64,000 bases of DNA from Corella eumyota (Eukaryota; Chordata; Ascidiacea; Phlebobranchia; Corellidae). A program made the translations under genes and the position numbers. This document shows, piece by piece, positions 45,341 through 59,200 of the stretch (positions are counted from its first letter, which is position 1; each line of letters opens with the position of its first letter). The DNA is taken from positions 15,376,001-15,440,000 of the forward strand of contig OY720098.1 in NCBI GenBank assembly GCA_963082875.1, read 5' to 3'. The notes under the pieces are model-generated. The model did no database searches. It was not told where the DNA came from and saw nothing but the letters and a program-made list of their open reading frames with translations.

Positions 45341-48300
45341 TTAACATGAACCTAGGTTGCATTGTTCTTGTTGTCTTGAACTTCCAGGACACCTAATCGT
45401 CCCAACTCCATTTCGGTCGCGACAAACTCTATTTCTAGTCTGTGTACCACTTCCACACGAAACACTGCAACTCCACATTGTCCATTCAGCCCAACTTCCT
45501 AATAATAATAATAATAAACAAAAACCTTGATCTTTGCAGGTTATCTTAAATTTTTACGTTTTTAATAAAGTTATTTATTATGGCAATTAAATTATTTGGC
45601 AAATAGTGTTATTTTGCCAATAGTCTTAATAAAAATTGTTTAATTTGATACTGTGTTAATTCGATAAGAATGATTTTATAAATATTTTTTACATAATCAA
45701 ACTGAATATTACCGATTACATTAATTTCCACTTCAACTTTGACCCCTACTCCTTGTGGGTGATCTCTGTCAGAATTCCAAGTATTTTCAATACTCTGGGG
45801 GTACGTTCGATTAGTGTAAATAAAAATAAAATTTTCAATTGTAGTAGCCCATGGAGCAGACCCAAGTTGATAAAAATACCCTGATTAACGTTAATGCAAT
45901 TTAATAAGTTGATATTTTTTGTTAAAAAAAAAAGAAATACTGAATTCCATAAATATACTTACTGCCTTTAAATTTACTTCGACGTAAAAAAAACTTTTTG
46001 CCCTCAGATTGCAATTCATAAACCGGCGCACCACTGTAAAGTGTTCCAGGAATTGGGTTGTAAACACCAGAAGCAGAAGATAAATTTAAGCCATTAACTA
46101 TTGTAAAATTTACAGGTGTAACTGAACTTTCAAACTTAATACACACAAAGTAACTTCGTTGAGTACATATTGAATGATCCCATTTTCCAACTCCTTCCGC
46201 CTCTCTCGATGAAAAAATTTGCGATGATAATATTGCACAGTCAACATTCACCAATGTTTGAACATTTGATACAAAATTTGAATATTGTAAGTTATTAAAT
46301 TCGCGGCCGTCATCCCACACCAGATTTCCTTCCTCCGAAATATCACTAAGACCAAGCCAGTTTCTACCTCTGTCTTCTTGTAAAATGTAAGACAACACCT
46401 TGTCCTGCATTTGCTGACTGCGAATTATAGCGAGTCGTGCTTTTTGTTCGAAACATTTTCTTTGTGCAGATAGATAGCTTCTATTTTCATTATAGATTTT
46501 ATAACAGTTAGGCGAATCAGAAACATAATCAGTTGGACATGACGAAACTTTTGGAACAACTCTTTCTAAATATTATAAATACAAATTAAATTTAAGAAAC
46601 GAGTTAAAATATCCGGTCAATATCAAGTCAACTTTAAGTTATAAAGAATGACATTAATCTTATGTAAAACATTAAATATATATTAATGACAAATAAATTG
46701 ATAAACATCTTAATTACCTGCAACCATTTTAATACAAGTCGGTTCGTTACTAGACCATGTCCGATCATCTTGACATATTGCGGTAGGAGATCCTGATATT
46801 TGATAACCATCTGGGCATGAAAATGTAGCAACTCGGGGAAAAAGCCAAATCGTTATATCGGGAGAAACGGTGACTCTTTCAGAAAGTTCTAGATCCGGAC
46901 ATTTTCGATCTGTGTAGCATTACATCAGTTACACAAAACAATTAAGGTGGTGTTTTATTTGAAACGAAATAAAGGAAAAAAAAAATAAATCCCAAATCAT
47001 TTTATATGAACACATTTGCGTAAATATACCAAGCTAAAATTTGACATACTAGAATAAGGGTTTAGTTTTGTTGGTTAGCTTGTTATTCTGCACAGACAAC
47101 GGCTTGCAGGTATATTTAAGCTGGATTTACTTTCGTATCTTAGTTGATAAAATAATAACTTAGATTTTTATTTTTGTAATTAATGATAAAAAAATAACAA
47201 CCGTACTTTCACATGTTGGTGTGTCCATTGACCAAACTCCTCTTGCCATACATGTAGCATATTTGGGAGTAGTAGTATAATATCCTCTGTTGCAACCATA
47301 TTTAATCCTACCACCTAGTTCAACAACAGATCCTGGTCGATTATTTAATATCTGTCCATTGACTGGCAATGGTCCAACAACACAGCTGTCTACGAAAGAC
47401 AAAAATACCTTTATTGTACTTCTGTACCCCCGATTTAGGAAGTTTGTTTCTATGGTCTAAACATAGAGTAATCGGGTATCCCGACCCAGTTTTAAGTTGA
47501 CTTTGGCAGTTTAAAATATTATGATTATAACTGCTTGAAAATAAAGCTGCTGAAGTGTTGGCTTAGCAGGAGTTTATATATGTTAAAAATATTTGCTTTC
47601 ACCTTCGCAGGTTGGTTTGGGCAATAATAGCGTTTCGCCTGCGATGCATCTATAAATTTTCTTTATCCTCTCATTTTGATTGCAGGCATAAATTACGTCT
47701 CAATCCACAGAAATTAAAATACCCGCGAAAATAATTTTTACAATAAAAACTTTACTTACGTTTGAGACATGCACCTAAGTTACATTGATTTTGTTGTCTT
47801 GAACTTCCAGGACAAAAAATCGTTCCAACTCCATTTTGGTCGCGACAAATTCTATTTCTAGTCTGTGTTCCAGTTCCACACGAAACACTGCAACTCCACG
47901 TTGTCCATTCAGCCCAATTTCCTTAAAATCATTAAAATACAATTGTTTTGCCAAACTAATTCATATTTACGTTTTTTCTGTTTAAGGTAATTTAAAATAT
48001 CTCGGTAGCTAATATTATATTTATAAACTTATAACAACATAAAAAGATCTTCCAATTTTAAATAAATATTACCGAATATATTAATTTCCACCTCCACTTT
48101 AATTCCGACTCCTTCTGAATAATCTTCATCAGAATTCCAAATACTTTTAACATTTTGAGGGTATGTTTGATCAGAGAAAATAAAAATAAAATTTGTAATA
48201 TTAGTAGCCCATGGCGCAGATCCAAGTTGAAAGAAATGCACTGTTTAACATAAAAGTTATTTGGTCAGTAAATAATTATTTTTTTTAAATAAAATAAATG

Positions 48301-51300
48301 AATAAATTTCAAAAACCGACTGACAGCCTTTAAAGTATCTTCGAGACAGATAGAATTTTTTGTTGTCAGATAGTAATTCATAAACCGGGGCTTTGTTGTA
48401 AAGTGCTCCAGGAATTGGGTTGTAAACACCAGAAGCAGAATTTAAACTCGTGCCATTAACTATTGTAAAATTTACGGGTGTAACTGAACTTTCAAATTTA
48501 ATACACACAAAGGTACTTGGTTGAGTACATATTGAATGGTCCCATTTTCCAACTCCTTCCGCCTCTCTTGATGAAATAGTTTGTGATGATATTACAGCAC
48601 AGTCAATATATCTTAATGTTTTCACATTTGATACAAAATTTAAAAATTGTAAGTTGTCAAGTTTTCGGTTGTCATCCCATATAAGATTTCTCTCTTCCAA
48701 AATGTCATTGAGTCCAAGCCAGTTTCTACCTCTATCTTCTTGTAAAATGTAAAACAAAACTTTGTCCTGCATTTGTTGACTACGAATAATGGGAAGTTTA
48801 GCTTTTTGTTCTAGACAAGTTCTCTGTGCAGATAAATAGCTTGTACTTTCGTTATAAATTTTATAGCAAATTGGTGAATCAGAAACATAACCAGTTGGAC
48901 ATGACGAATCATCTAAACCAACTTTTTCTAAAATTTACAATTATTTTGTTATTGATCTATATTTATATTCATAACATTTTAAATTCTTATTATCAACTTT
49001 AATTTTTATTAAACTAACAAACTTGACATTTAAAGTCTCTTACAAAAAAAAGTAACAAGAACCCAAGTTTGACATTTTTCTTAATAATTAACAGGAAAAA
49101 AATACTTTTGTATACTAAAACCACTTCGATTAAATCAGTTTTATAATTTATTTTTAAATTTTAGTTTTGCAAAACAAACAAATATTTTTTTTCTTGACTT
49201 ACTTGGAAGGAGCAAACATGGCAACAAACGACATAAATCTAGTTTTCTATTTGCGCCTTCGCATGATGCAGCTCCAACTAAATTAGATCCTAAACAGCTT
49301 CTTGTTCTTCGAATTACTCCCAATCCACAAGTAACTGAACAAGTACTTCCCACCCAGTTACTCCATTCTCCTAACACATATTAACAATAATGTCAAAAAC
49401 TTTTATGCATTTAGTATTATTGTGTTTTGTTTAAAATATTTGCGCAATAAAAAAGTCGACAACTTTTATTTGTCCTTAAAGAATAAGTTCTGAATTTAAA
49501 AAAGTGAAAAAAAAACCTAAGGATCGACAAATCCACACTTTAACGCTATGACTTTATAAGATATCAAATTAAATGTGCATTAGAAAATTACTTTAGTTTA
49601 TCTTTTCAAGTAAAAGTAAATGATTGTTTATTTAAATATTTAAAAAATATTTAATCTTTATAAAAAAGTTAATAAACCAATAATGAATTTATTAATTATC
49701 TAGTTTAATATTTTAATTTAATTTAACTTACGTTTAGGACAAGCCTCTAAGTTACACTGTTTCTGTTGTTTTAAACTTCCAGGACATAAAATAATTCCAA
49801 CCTCATTTTGTTCGCTACAAATTCTTGTTCTAGTCTGTGTTCCATTTCCACACGAAACACTACAACTCCACATTGTCCATTTATTCCAATTTCCCAACTT
49901 TTCTAAATAAATAAATATATTCCTTTTATTATGGCAATATAATAATGATATTGCGAACCAAAAGATTTTGGTCATCCAACTACTTAATTTTTTGTTTTAA
50001 ATTTGATGCTTAGGTTTTACTTTCGCAGGTTGGTCTTGTTGATGAAAAAGTTTCTCCCCAAATGCAAGTGGATGTTTTCTCCCCACTAAGAACATAGTCT
50101 TGATTACATGCATAAGTTATATCTTGACCCACAGATATTAAACTACCAGGCGACAATTCGACCAATTTTCCGTTAACAGGTGGTTCAGGTACAGTACAAG
50201 CAAGTCCTAAACAAATATATTATTTTTTCATCGTTAAATTTTTATAAAATATTAATTAGTTTTTATTATTTGATTAAAAAATACAAACTTGTTTGACAAC
50301 GGTCTCCGATGTAGAAGATATTACAAATACATTCCATTCTGTCAATTCTGTTTCGACATATTCCATTTCTCCCACAAGTGTTTTCCGAACATCTTATTTC
50401 TATACATAATTACTTTGTTAATATATCAAAATATTTAGCAAGGACCGTAAAGTACAATAGGTGATTCAAATATACAAATTTCGAGTGTTAAGAACCAAAA
50501 TCGCAAATAATTTTAAAAGTTACCACAATTTTCATCTTCATCGATTGTTATATCATCAAGAACAATGACGGGTGAAATAGATCTGGTTCCACGGTTTGCA
50601 TTAAACTCAATCCGATAATTATTTCTTTTGTTAATTAAAATGACGGAATTTAACCAAGTTTCTTCAGGTTCGTGTTCGAGTGCCGCCCATATTTTCTGTC
50701 TGGAAAAATATTAAACCAACAAATTCTTTGTACTAATATTTTTATTGATGCTTCTACCAAACAGGGCATACCTTTCTCCATTGGTAACTTCGTTCACGAC
50801 AAACTTATCACCTCTGCGAAATCGATTTAATTTGTAAAAGAATTTAATGCACTTTCGTCCTGTTAGAACCGGTGAAAGAAGAGTGGAATTTGTGTTTGTT
50901 CTTGCATTTTGAAAGTTTGTTTGTAATACAAATCCTGTAAAAATTATTTAAAACTTATAGTTTTTGTTAATTTTTCGATTCTGTAACGGTTTTAAAAATC
51001 TAAAACAACTGTTAAGTTAACAAGATCCAAAAATATTAGTGTCAGCAGAAACCCACATGGATTTACAAAAGCATTTATTGTTACATCCTCAACAAAAACG
51101 CCCAAAACTCGTGAAACATTTAATTCACAAAATTTTTAAAGGTCATGAAACTTTTAATCAAACACAACTTTTTACAGCATGCACAACAAAAGTTTTAGTT
51201 TGCCCTAATTCCATCGGCACAAGACGAAACACAAGGCAATTTATCAAGTAAGTTGAATATAAACCACACCTTAAAATACTCTGAGTAAAATTGCAAAACC

Positions 51301-52820
51301 AAAACTACCGTGAATATTTACAATTAAAATAAATATTTGCGTAGTTCGTTCTTTTTTACCTTTTGAGTCATTGGGAACATCTCTTATAAACTCTCGAATC
51401 CAGTCATGGTTTTCACTGATAAAACCACAAGTCGAATCAGGACCTCCTCTTTCAAAATCACAACTGCTGTCTTTAACATTTAAGAACCAAGATTAAATAA
51501 ATGTAATGCAATTATATAATAAAATCAATAATATATTTGCAAATAACCTAAAGACGGTTTTATGTGTATCTAAAAACTACTGAAAAATACACATTTGCCG
51601 TCAGCACCAGTTTACTGACTATGTATTAAAGCATAGATATTTTAGTAACTAAAATAAATTGTTTAGCTATTCCAGTTAGGTGATGTCAGTTTAGCAGTAA
51701 GTGCAGTCGTTTTTGTTATTAATATAAACTAATTTTTAAATTATAAAAATGTACCCTATTTTTTAATAGCCTAGTTTCTAAATTATAACCTGAGTTTTAA
51801 ATATAAAAATGTTCTATAAAAGATAACTTACAAATGCATTCTGGTGCTTCGCCACTCCAACGTCTTGTAGACAAACAAATTCTTTGATTTCTTCCATCTA
51901 GGATATATCCTGGTTTGCAAGTATAGGTTATAACATGGTTGTAGGTTCGTTCGCCTGTTATTATTCCATTTGGAAATGGCTCTACTTCATAACATGCCGC
52001 ATCTTAAATAGGTAAAAAAAAGGATTTTTACAAATCTTATACAAATATTTATTTTTAAGAAAAAAAGATAATAAAAAACCACACAGTGTGGCATATATTT
52101 AAAAAGAATATATATTTAAATAAAATAATAACTTTAATGTTAAAAAATTTTTAACATAACATATCTTTATTGGTTTTGTAAAAACTTTGTTAAAGTTGAT
52201 TGTTGTTATCATATTTGATCTTTTTTTAATTTTAAAAATATTTTATTATAAATAAAATTGCAAAATAACAGATAAGTCTTACTTTGGTTAAAACAGCTAA
52301 ATCCACATCCTCCGTCGCAAAAACATCCTTTAAGTACCCCTCTACACTCTGCATCAGTCGTACATCTTTTCCTACAAGTATGTCCTTCTGGAATCCTAGA
52401 TGCATCGTAAGGACATTCTTCTTGTCCGTTAATAACTTAAAAAGGATTACTTTAAATATTTGGCCTTCAAATAAATAATAACGTGCTTAACTATATGATA
52501 TTAAATAATATATCATTTATTTGTCGTATTATATATAAAAAATATTGCTTTAGTGTGGTAGCATTCTTAAGAAATGCCTAAACACAAAGCAAACTTATAC
52601 CAAATTTAAAAGTTAATCAAGCAATATAATCAGATTAACAATATCTAAAACCCAAACCGACACTTGGAATCGTAGTCGTTTAGCAAATGTTGCTTTTTCT
52701 AGAAACTGTACCGTAATGAAATTGCTACATCAAGAATAAATAAATAATTTAAAAAAAAACACAAGTGTTACCTGGTATTTTCATTGTCCAAACAAAAACA
52801 AAAATAATCAATAATCTCAT
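45341..52820 (-). CDS. Secreted lectin-TSP1 mosaic protein (M2), a chimeric paralogue of M1
   Basis: Eighteen exons, 5' to 3': 52772-52820, 52283-52435, 51832-52002, 51360-51470, 50772-50934, 50524-50699, 50289-50399, 50021-50206, 49732-49902, 49203-49370, 48325-48927, 48073-48240, 47760-47921, 47207-47389, 46718-46909, 45963-46565, about 45712-45880, 45341-45498. Order: signal peptide, WAP-like, CCP, MAM, EGF, CCP, TSP1 x2, lectin plus unnamed module, TSP1, CCP x2, lectin plus unnamed module, TSP1, stop. That is about 1230 residues. M1's second to fourth CCPs have no counterpart. The 5' part matches M3; the part below about 47735 is an inverted copy of M1 33596-36034. The last TSP1 loses its final residues and meets TAA (45343-45341) where the copied segment ends. 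The donor after the first lectin exon is GTCAGT. My count for the 45712-45880 exon is 168 or 169 nt; only 168 keeps phase. Confidence 0.75.
45346..47735 (-). repeat. Inverted duplicate of M1 33596-36034
   Basis: This segment, read on the minus strand, matches M1 on the plus strand through exons and introns alike, including the intron text near 34200-34330, the SINE fragment, and the (TTA)n run before the TSP1 acceptor. The match begins inside M1's CCP exon 33540-33725 (near GCGGGTAATTTAATTTCTGT) and ends inside the TSP1 exon after CAACCTAGGT. Intron conservation points to a recent event. Identity was judged by eye. Confidence 0.85.
47598..47735 (-). pseudogene. Remnant of a CCP exon in an M2 intron
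   Basis: This is the 3' part of M1's exon 33540-33725 (GCAGGCGAAACGCTAT, then CCAACCTGCGAAG and a donor). It lacks the exon's 5' half and acceptor because the duplication junction falls inside it. It also carries differences in the coding part. Its position in the M2 intron between 47760 and 47389 means normal splicing would skip it. Confidence 0.7.
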
Positions 52821-55800
52821 GTTTGTTTATTTTTTTTCTAAAAAAAAAATAATATATAAAAAAAATATATTGTCCGTGTTAAAGAATTTTAATTTATGTA
52901 AAAAATTATAACTCGTAACCACCTTACTAACAATTTAACAGCACATTAAAATAACTTAAATTTTATTATATGTAAATTAGTTGTACTAGTTTGATTGCAA
53001 AAAAAGTTTTCTAACAAATCGACTTATTTGACAATAAGCAAGTAAAATTTTCAAAAACCATTACTGCAAATTGATTGCTGTTATTTAAACTACGTCCGTA
53101 GCAAAAAATTTCAATTCTCGATCAAGTTAATTTAAAATCTATGCAATGCATTATACAAAAAATTTTTTTACAAGTTTGTATATTATTGCGATTTTTTGTT
53201 TATCGTCTACCCGAAAGCCTTAAGCGTATAGTTAAATGACGAAATAAAAGTTTTTCGCCTAAAGTGTTTCTTTAAAAAATGGCAAAAAAGTTTTTGTTTT
53301 AAGTAAACTAGATAAAAATTAAAATCTCAATTTATTATCTTAGTTAGATCTGGTTAAAAATACGTCGTTTCGAATTACTTGATGAAATATGCGCTTGAAA
53401 AAATATTGAAAATAAAAGAATAATCGGATTCAGAAATAATTTGCATTTATGTAGTTATCTTTAAAAACGGTAATTCTATTTTTTAATCAAATCACAAAAT
53501 TGACATTCCTCATTTTGGCAATTGTTATTGCTAAATTTAAATTGGTAAAGGACTTTTCCAGAAAACATAAAATGGTGTTTTAATTACAAAAAACATACTA
53601 TTTGATGAAAAAAACTAGCTATGTCACTTAGATATAATTTAATTTAAAAAGAATCCCAATTTGAAACAGTTTTGGGTTTCTATTGATTGTTTTATAACTA
53701 TTTAAGCTTTAGTGCAAATAATGCCGAATTATTAACACGACTTAAACATCGATAAAAATGAATTTAGATTTTGTTAAAATTTTTGTAAGTGACGTACAAA
53801 ATAATATCGATATACATTGTAATATGCATATAGGCATATACAACAATTGTTTATCATAACGTTTATATCTTTGTTTAGGTTTATCGCACATCAACAAAAG
53901 CAATGAAAATGTATGCAATAAATGTTACATTGAAAAGTGACAAAATCAATTTCGTGATTTAAAACATGCCTAAATATTTATATAAAAACAATATGGTAGT
54001 ATAATACCTTATATGTTATACAAAAACGAGTAAATTGTTTAAACAAATGACCTTCCGTCACCACCGTATTTAAATCTCTAAACCTACATGTTCAATGACG
54101 TGTTTACATAATTAAACTTACCTTTGATTTTATAAGTCATCTTAAATTACTTGCTGGTGTATTTATCCATATGTTGTTTGTTTGGTATTAATAAATATAT
54201 GCATATATATATACTAGGAACGGCTAGCAATCTTTTTTTAATTTATACTAACGACACAATACGAGCTTACTTCTGACATATCAATCCCTTTGCATTGGAT
54301 TGATATAAAATATAAAGCCGATATTTGTTTTAAGGTTAAGGAAAAACAGTAACGGTAAAGAAGGCGCGTGTTTTGGTACAAACGCGTTTAGGCAATTTTA
54401 AACAACTTCGAACCAGGCACTGTAACGTTAAAATGTAATCAGTGCTTTTATCGCCGGAAACTTAAAACAAAAAACTAAGACAAAAATTACACTTTGTTCA
54501 AAACAAACAAAAAGTTTTTTTTAATACAAAATCTGTTTTTAAAGTGAAAAAATAACACGTATGATATCTATGTATTATCTTAATTATAAAATATTTATTT
54601 ACTGCGATTATAAAATAATAATAATAATTGTGTTTATCAAGTTAGGGTTAAATATTTATATTGAGAGTAAATATAGGTTTAGAGTATGTATATCAATATA
54701 TTTTTAAAAACACTATAATGTGAAACTTGCCCAATTATGTAGCTTTTAAGTTTATTTGCAACTTGCTTACATTTTAGTAAGAACGGTGGCTAAACATTTG
54801 AACCCCTTTTACATGAACACCTTACATTAAATATGATAAGTTTAATATGCAAAATAAAAAAATAGAGTAACATTTTCAGGCATTTGTTTTAATTGTTTTA
54901 ATGTCTGACAAGACGAAACAGTTTGAATTAAATAGTTAACATTAATGTTTTCAAAAAGTTAACATTAATGTTTTTATGTGTTTTTAAATCTGTTTGAATC
55001 AAATAGTTAACATTAAAGGTTTTATAATTAATGTTTTTTTGCTCGGTTAAAGTTAAAGTGTCAAACGCCGTGCATGCATAATCAAACTTACATTCTCTTT
55101 TATAAGTTCTTCTAACACGCTCGCAAACTTTTAGTTGGTGTTAATTATTATATATATACTAATAAAATTAGATCAACATACATCTACTTTTTTAACAATA
55201 TTAAAGCATTTGTGGTAAAACAGGCTCTTAATTTAATTTTAATTTAATAAGGAATCCATAAAAACTTAAAGCAGGCACTTCGACAATTCAAATGTAATCA
55301 GTGCTTTTATTGCCTCCAACAAAAAAAGGTTTATTCAGTGTCTGCATTTTTATAGGTCATCAAATTTCAAAAGTTTTTAAAAACATTTTTTCCTTGGTGT
55401 GGGCATTTATTACATCTGTATGAATTATCGAGGTTTTAATATAAATATTCATCGCGATTTTAAAATTATAAAGACCTGGTCATAATCGAGTTGAAAATAG
55501 GGCTAGAAATAAAATTTATTGTAAATTTACTTAAAATATTAAAATTGGTAAATTATATTTGTATTTTTTTATTTAATATCAACATATAAAAAAAATAATC
55601 AAACTAACTGTAAAATATTGTGTTGGCAAAAATAAATTGGTTAAACAGTAAATTAATTGTAAAATGTTGCTTTAGAAAAAAAATATTAAGATAAACCAAT
55701 TGCTAAATTTAAAAATTTTAGAAGTTGAACATCGAAAAAAATTTTAGACTACACATCTTAAAAAATCTAATGTCATATTTTAAAATAAAACAATAGCTTT

Positions 55801-56225
55801 TAAATGTAGGCTATATGAAATAAAAATATATAATAACTACCAATATTTAAAATCGTTTTTTTTTTGTTTATAAAACGCGTATTTTTCTATGCGATGTGAT
55901 TGCTTTTTGATATTTGTTGATTATGGAAGACTTCAATAGCAGGGAAACAATTTAGAAAAGTGGACAAGATGAGCATGGTCTTAGTCTTTCTACGTTGTGG
56001 TACAAAAACAAAATATAAAGTGATGTATGTTATTCAACAGCACAAAAATAAAAATAGGCATATTTAAACAACCACATTTGCTTAAATAAATTTAAAAGAA
56101 ATATGTTAACTTAAAACAATGTTGTACATTAGACAAGTTTAGTAGTTTAGTTTGTAAATCTGCCCACACAAAAATTTTTTTTTTAAATTTTTACTGACAA
56201 TGGAAAATTTATTTTGTTCACTCAC
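52821..56225. other. Intergenic region between M3 end and M2 start
   Basis: About 3.4 kb with the M2 promoter next to 52820 and no gene recognised. It contains AGTTAACATTAATGTTTT-type short direct repeats at about 54930-55020. It also holds two loosely similar blocks: near 54395-54465 and 55265-55325 both read roughly CAGGCACT, then AATGTAATCAGTGCTTTTAT, suggesting an old local duplication of roughly 0.9 kb. Confidence 0.5.
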
Positions 56226-59200
56226 CTAAAACACGCCTACATGGCGATAAACGACAAGAAACCAATTTTGTATTTTTGCCTTCGCATAATATTTTTGCAT
56301 TCGCAAAAAAATCAAATCCTAGGCATTTTCTTGTTTTTGTAATTACTCCAGCCCCACAAGTAACTGAACAAGTACTTCCAACCCAGTTACTCCATTCTCC
56401 CCCTCGAGTATCAAAAATTTCAGTAAAACGTTAATATTAAGTTATATCAATACTTTTTGTATGGCTTTTGCTACGTGAACATTAATTGTGCTTATTTGTT
56501 AGTAGAATATAGATTAATATATTTTAGTAAAAAATAACTTACTTTTAGGACATGCGCCCAAGTTACATTGTTTCTGTTCTCTTGAACTTCCAGGACATAA
56601 TTTCCTTTCAACTCCATTTTGGTCGCGACAAATTCTACTTCTAGTCTGTGTACAACTTCCACATAAAACACTGCACCTCCACGTTGTCCATTCACCCCAA
56701 CTTCCTAATAATCATTAAAATAGAAACAATGATCTCAGTACAAGCATTGTTATTAGTGCCTAAAATAATTTAAAATCAGCAATATTAGCAAGATTAATTG
56801 CTTTTTGATACAAATTAGCTTACTTTAACTTAGAAATTCTACAGATCAGCATATTGGTAATTGTTTGTTTCTTAAAAGGCTTGTAAAATGGAAAAGTTTT
56901 ACCAAAAGTAATGCTTACAAACATAGAAGTAACTTTATTATAATTTATTGCGGAATAATTTGTATATTATTTGAATAAACTAAGCAAATGTTATGTAATT
57001 GTAGAATATAACACATCTTTACGTATTTAATCACACGAAATCCAACGTTTTTTTGCCACAAATACTAAATTCTACAGTTAAAACTAAGTAGTATTTATAT
57101 GTCACATAATGGTTACCACATTTAAGAAGTAAAACTAATTATACCCACGACACGTCATGTGTACTTTAAACAATTTTCAACTTTTCCAATCGGTGTTTTA
57201 ATAACAAATCCAAAGGTCAGAATATAAAACCGCATAAAAAAACACTTAATCTCTTTCGAATATGGCATTTTTTACCTGACAAACATAGTGACAAACTGCA
57301 AGAATCTGATTTTGTATTTTCCCCTTCACAAAATGCAGCTCCAACTAAATTAGATCCTAGACATCTTCTTGTTCTTCTAATTACTCCAGAACCACAAGTA
57401 ACTGAACAAGTATTTCCAACCCAGCTACTCCATTCTCCTAATAATTGTTTAAAAAAAATTAAGTGAAACTTTTACATTTAAGTTTTTATATTGATTCATT
57501 TTTTGTATAGGTATTTAGGTAAATTTACCAATACTGAATATACATATGTTAAATGTGTAATAATATTTAACTACCTAAATGTTATAAATAATACTGGTTT
57601 AATTTAAATATAAAAGAAACTCAAATAAGACAATAAACTAATGAACGTGTTTGTATAATTTTTAAATACGTTTTGCTGCATCTTTATATGTTTAGCTTTA
57701 AAACTAAGAAAACTTACTCACTTTTAGGACATGCACCTAAATTACATTGTTTCTGTTCTATTGAACTTCCCGGACATAAATTCCTTTCAACTTCATTTTG
57801 GTCGCGACAAACTCTATTTCTAGTCTGTAAACCACTTCCACACGAAACACTGCAACTCCACGTTGTCCAATCAGCCCAATTTACTTATGATCATAAAAAT
57901 AAAAACAATAGAGTATAAAAATTTAATGATAATTATTTACAAAGTGTTTTTTTAAATGTAAATTATATAAGTTGGTTTAAATTAGGCATTTTTTACCTGA
58001 CAAACATGGGGACAAACTACAAGAATCTGATTTTGTATTTTCTCCTTCACAAAATACAGCTCCAACCAAATTAGATCCTAGACATCTTCTTGTTCTTTCA
58101 ATTACTCCAGTCCCACAAGTAACTGAACAAGTAATTCCAACCCAGTTACTCCATTCTCCTAAAAAATATTAAATAATTTATATAAAACTTTCAAGAATTT
58201 CTTTATATCGTTTTTATGAGATGATATTTACAACGCTGATTACAAACATGTACATTTGTCAGTTTAACGTGTAATAATATTTGGTTATTAAAGTGTAAAA
58301 ATCAATTTTATTTTTTCAAGTGCAACAAAAAATCAATTAAAACGAAAAAACTAATAATCGTGCTTTGTTATTCGTATTTTTATTGCTGTGAATTGATATA
58401 TTAACTTTTACAGTAAAAAAATCCACTTACGTTTAGGACATGAGCCTAAGTTACATTGATTCTGTTCTTTTGAACTTCCGGGACAAAAAATCGTTCCAAT
58501 TTTACTTTGATCGCGACAAATTCTATTTCTAGTCTGTGTACCAGTTCCACACGAAACACAGCAACTCCACATTGTCCATTCAGCCCAATTTCCTAAAAAT
58601 CATTAAAATAAAATTGTTTTGCCAAACTTATTCATATTTACGTTTTTTCTGTTTTAGGTAATTTAAAATATCTCGGTAGCTAATATTATATTTATAAACT
58701 TATAATAACATAAAAAGATCTTTATATTTTAAATAAATATTACCGAATATATTAATTTCCACCTCCACTTTAATTCCGACTCCTTCTGAATAATCTTCAT
58801 CAGAATTCCAAATACTTTTAACATTTTGAAGGTAAGTTTGATCAGAGAAAATAAAAATAAAATTTGTAATATCAGTAGCCCATGGCGCAGATCCAAGTTG
58901 AAAGAAATGCACTGTTCAACATAAAAGTTATTTGGTCAGTAAATAATTATTGTTTTTAAAAAAAATAAATAAATAAATTTCAAAAACCGACTTACAGCCT
59001 TTAAAGTATCTTCGAGACAGATAGAATTTTTTGTTGTCAGATAGTAATTCATAAACCGGGGCTTTGTTGTAAAGTGCTCCAGGAATTGGGTTGTAAACAC
59101 CAGAAGCAGAATTTAAACTTGTGCCATTAACTATTGTAAAATTTAAGGGTGTAACTGAACTTTCAAATTTAATACACACAAAGGTACTTGGTTGAGTACA

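Noticed and set aside
51039-51251. A 70-codon frame in an M2 intron between MAM exons
   Set aside because: The matching M3 intron does not preserve the frame and it has no family resemblance.
56492-56695. A 67-codon minus-strand frame overlapping an M3 TSP1 exon
   Set aside because: It is a different frame from the TSP1 reading, which is in phase with its neighbours.
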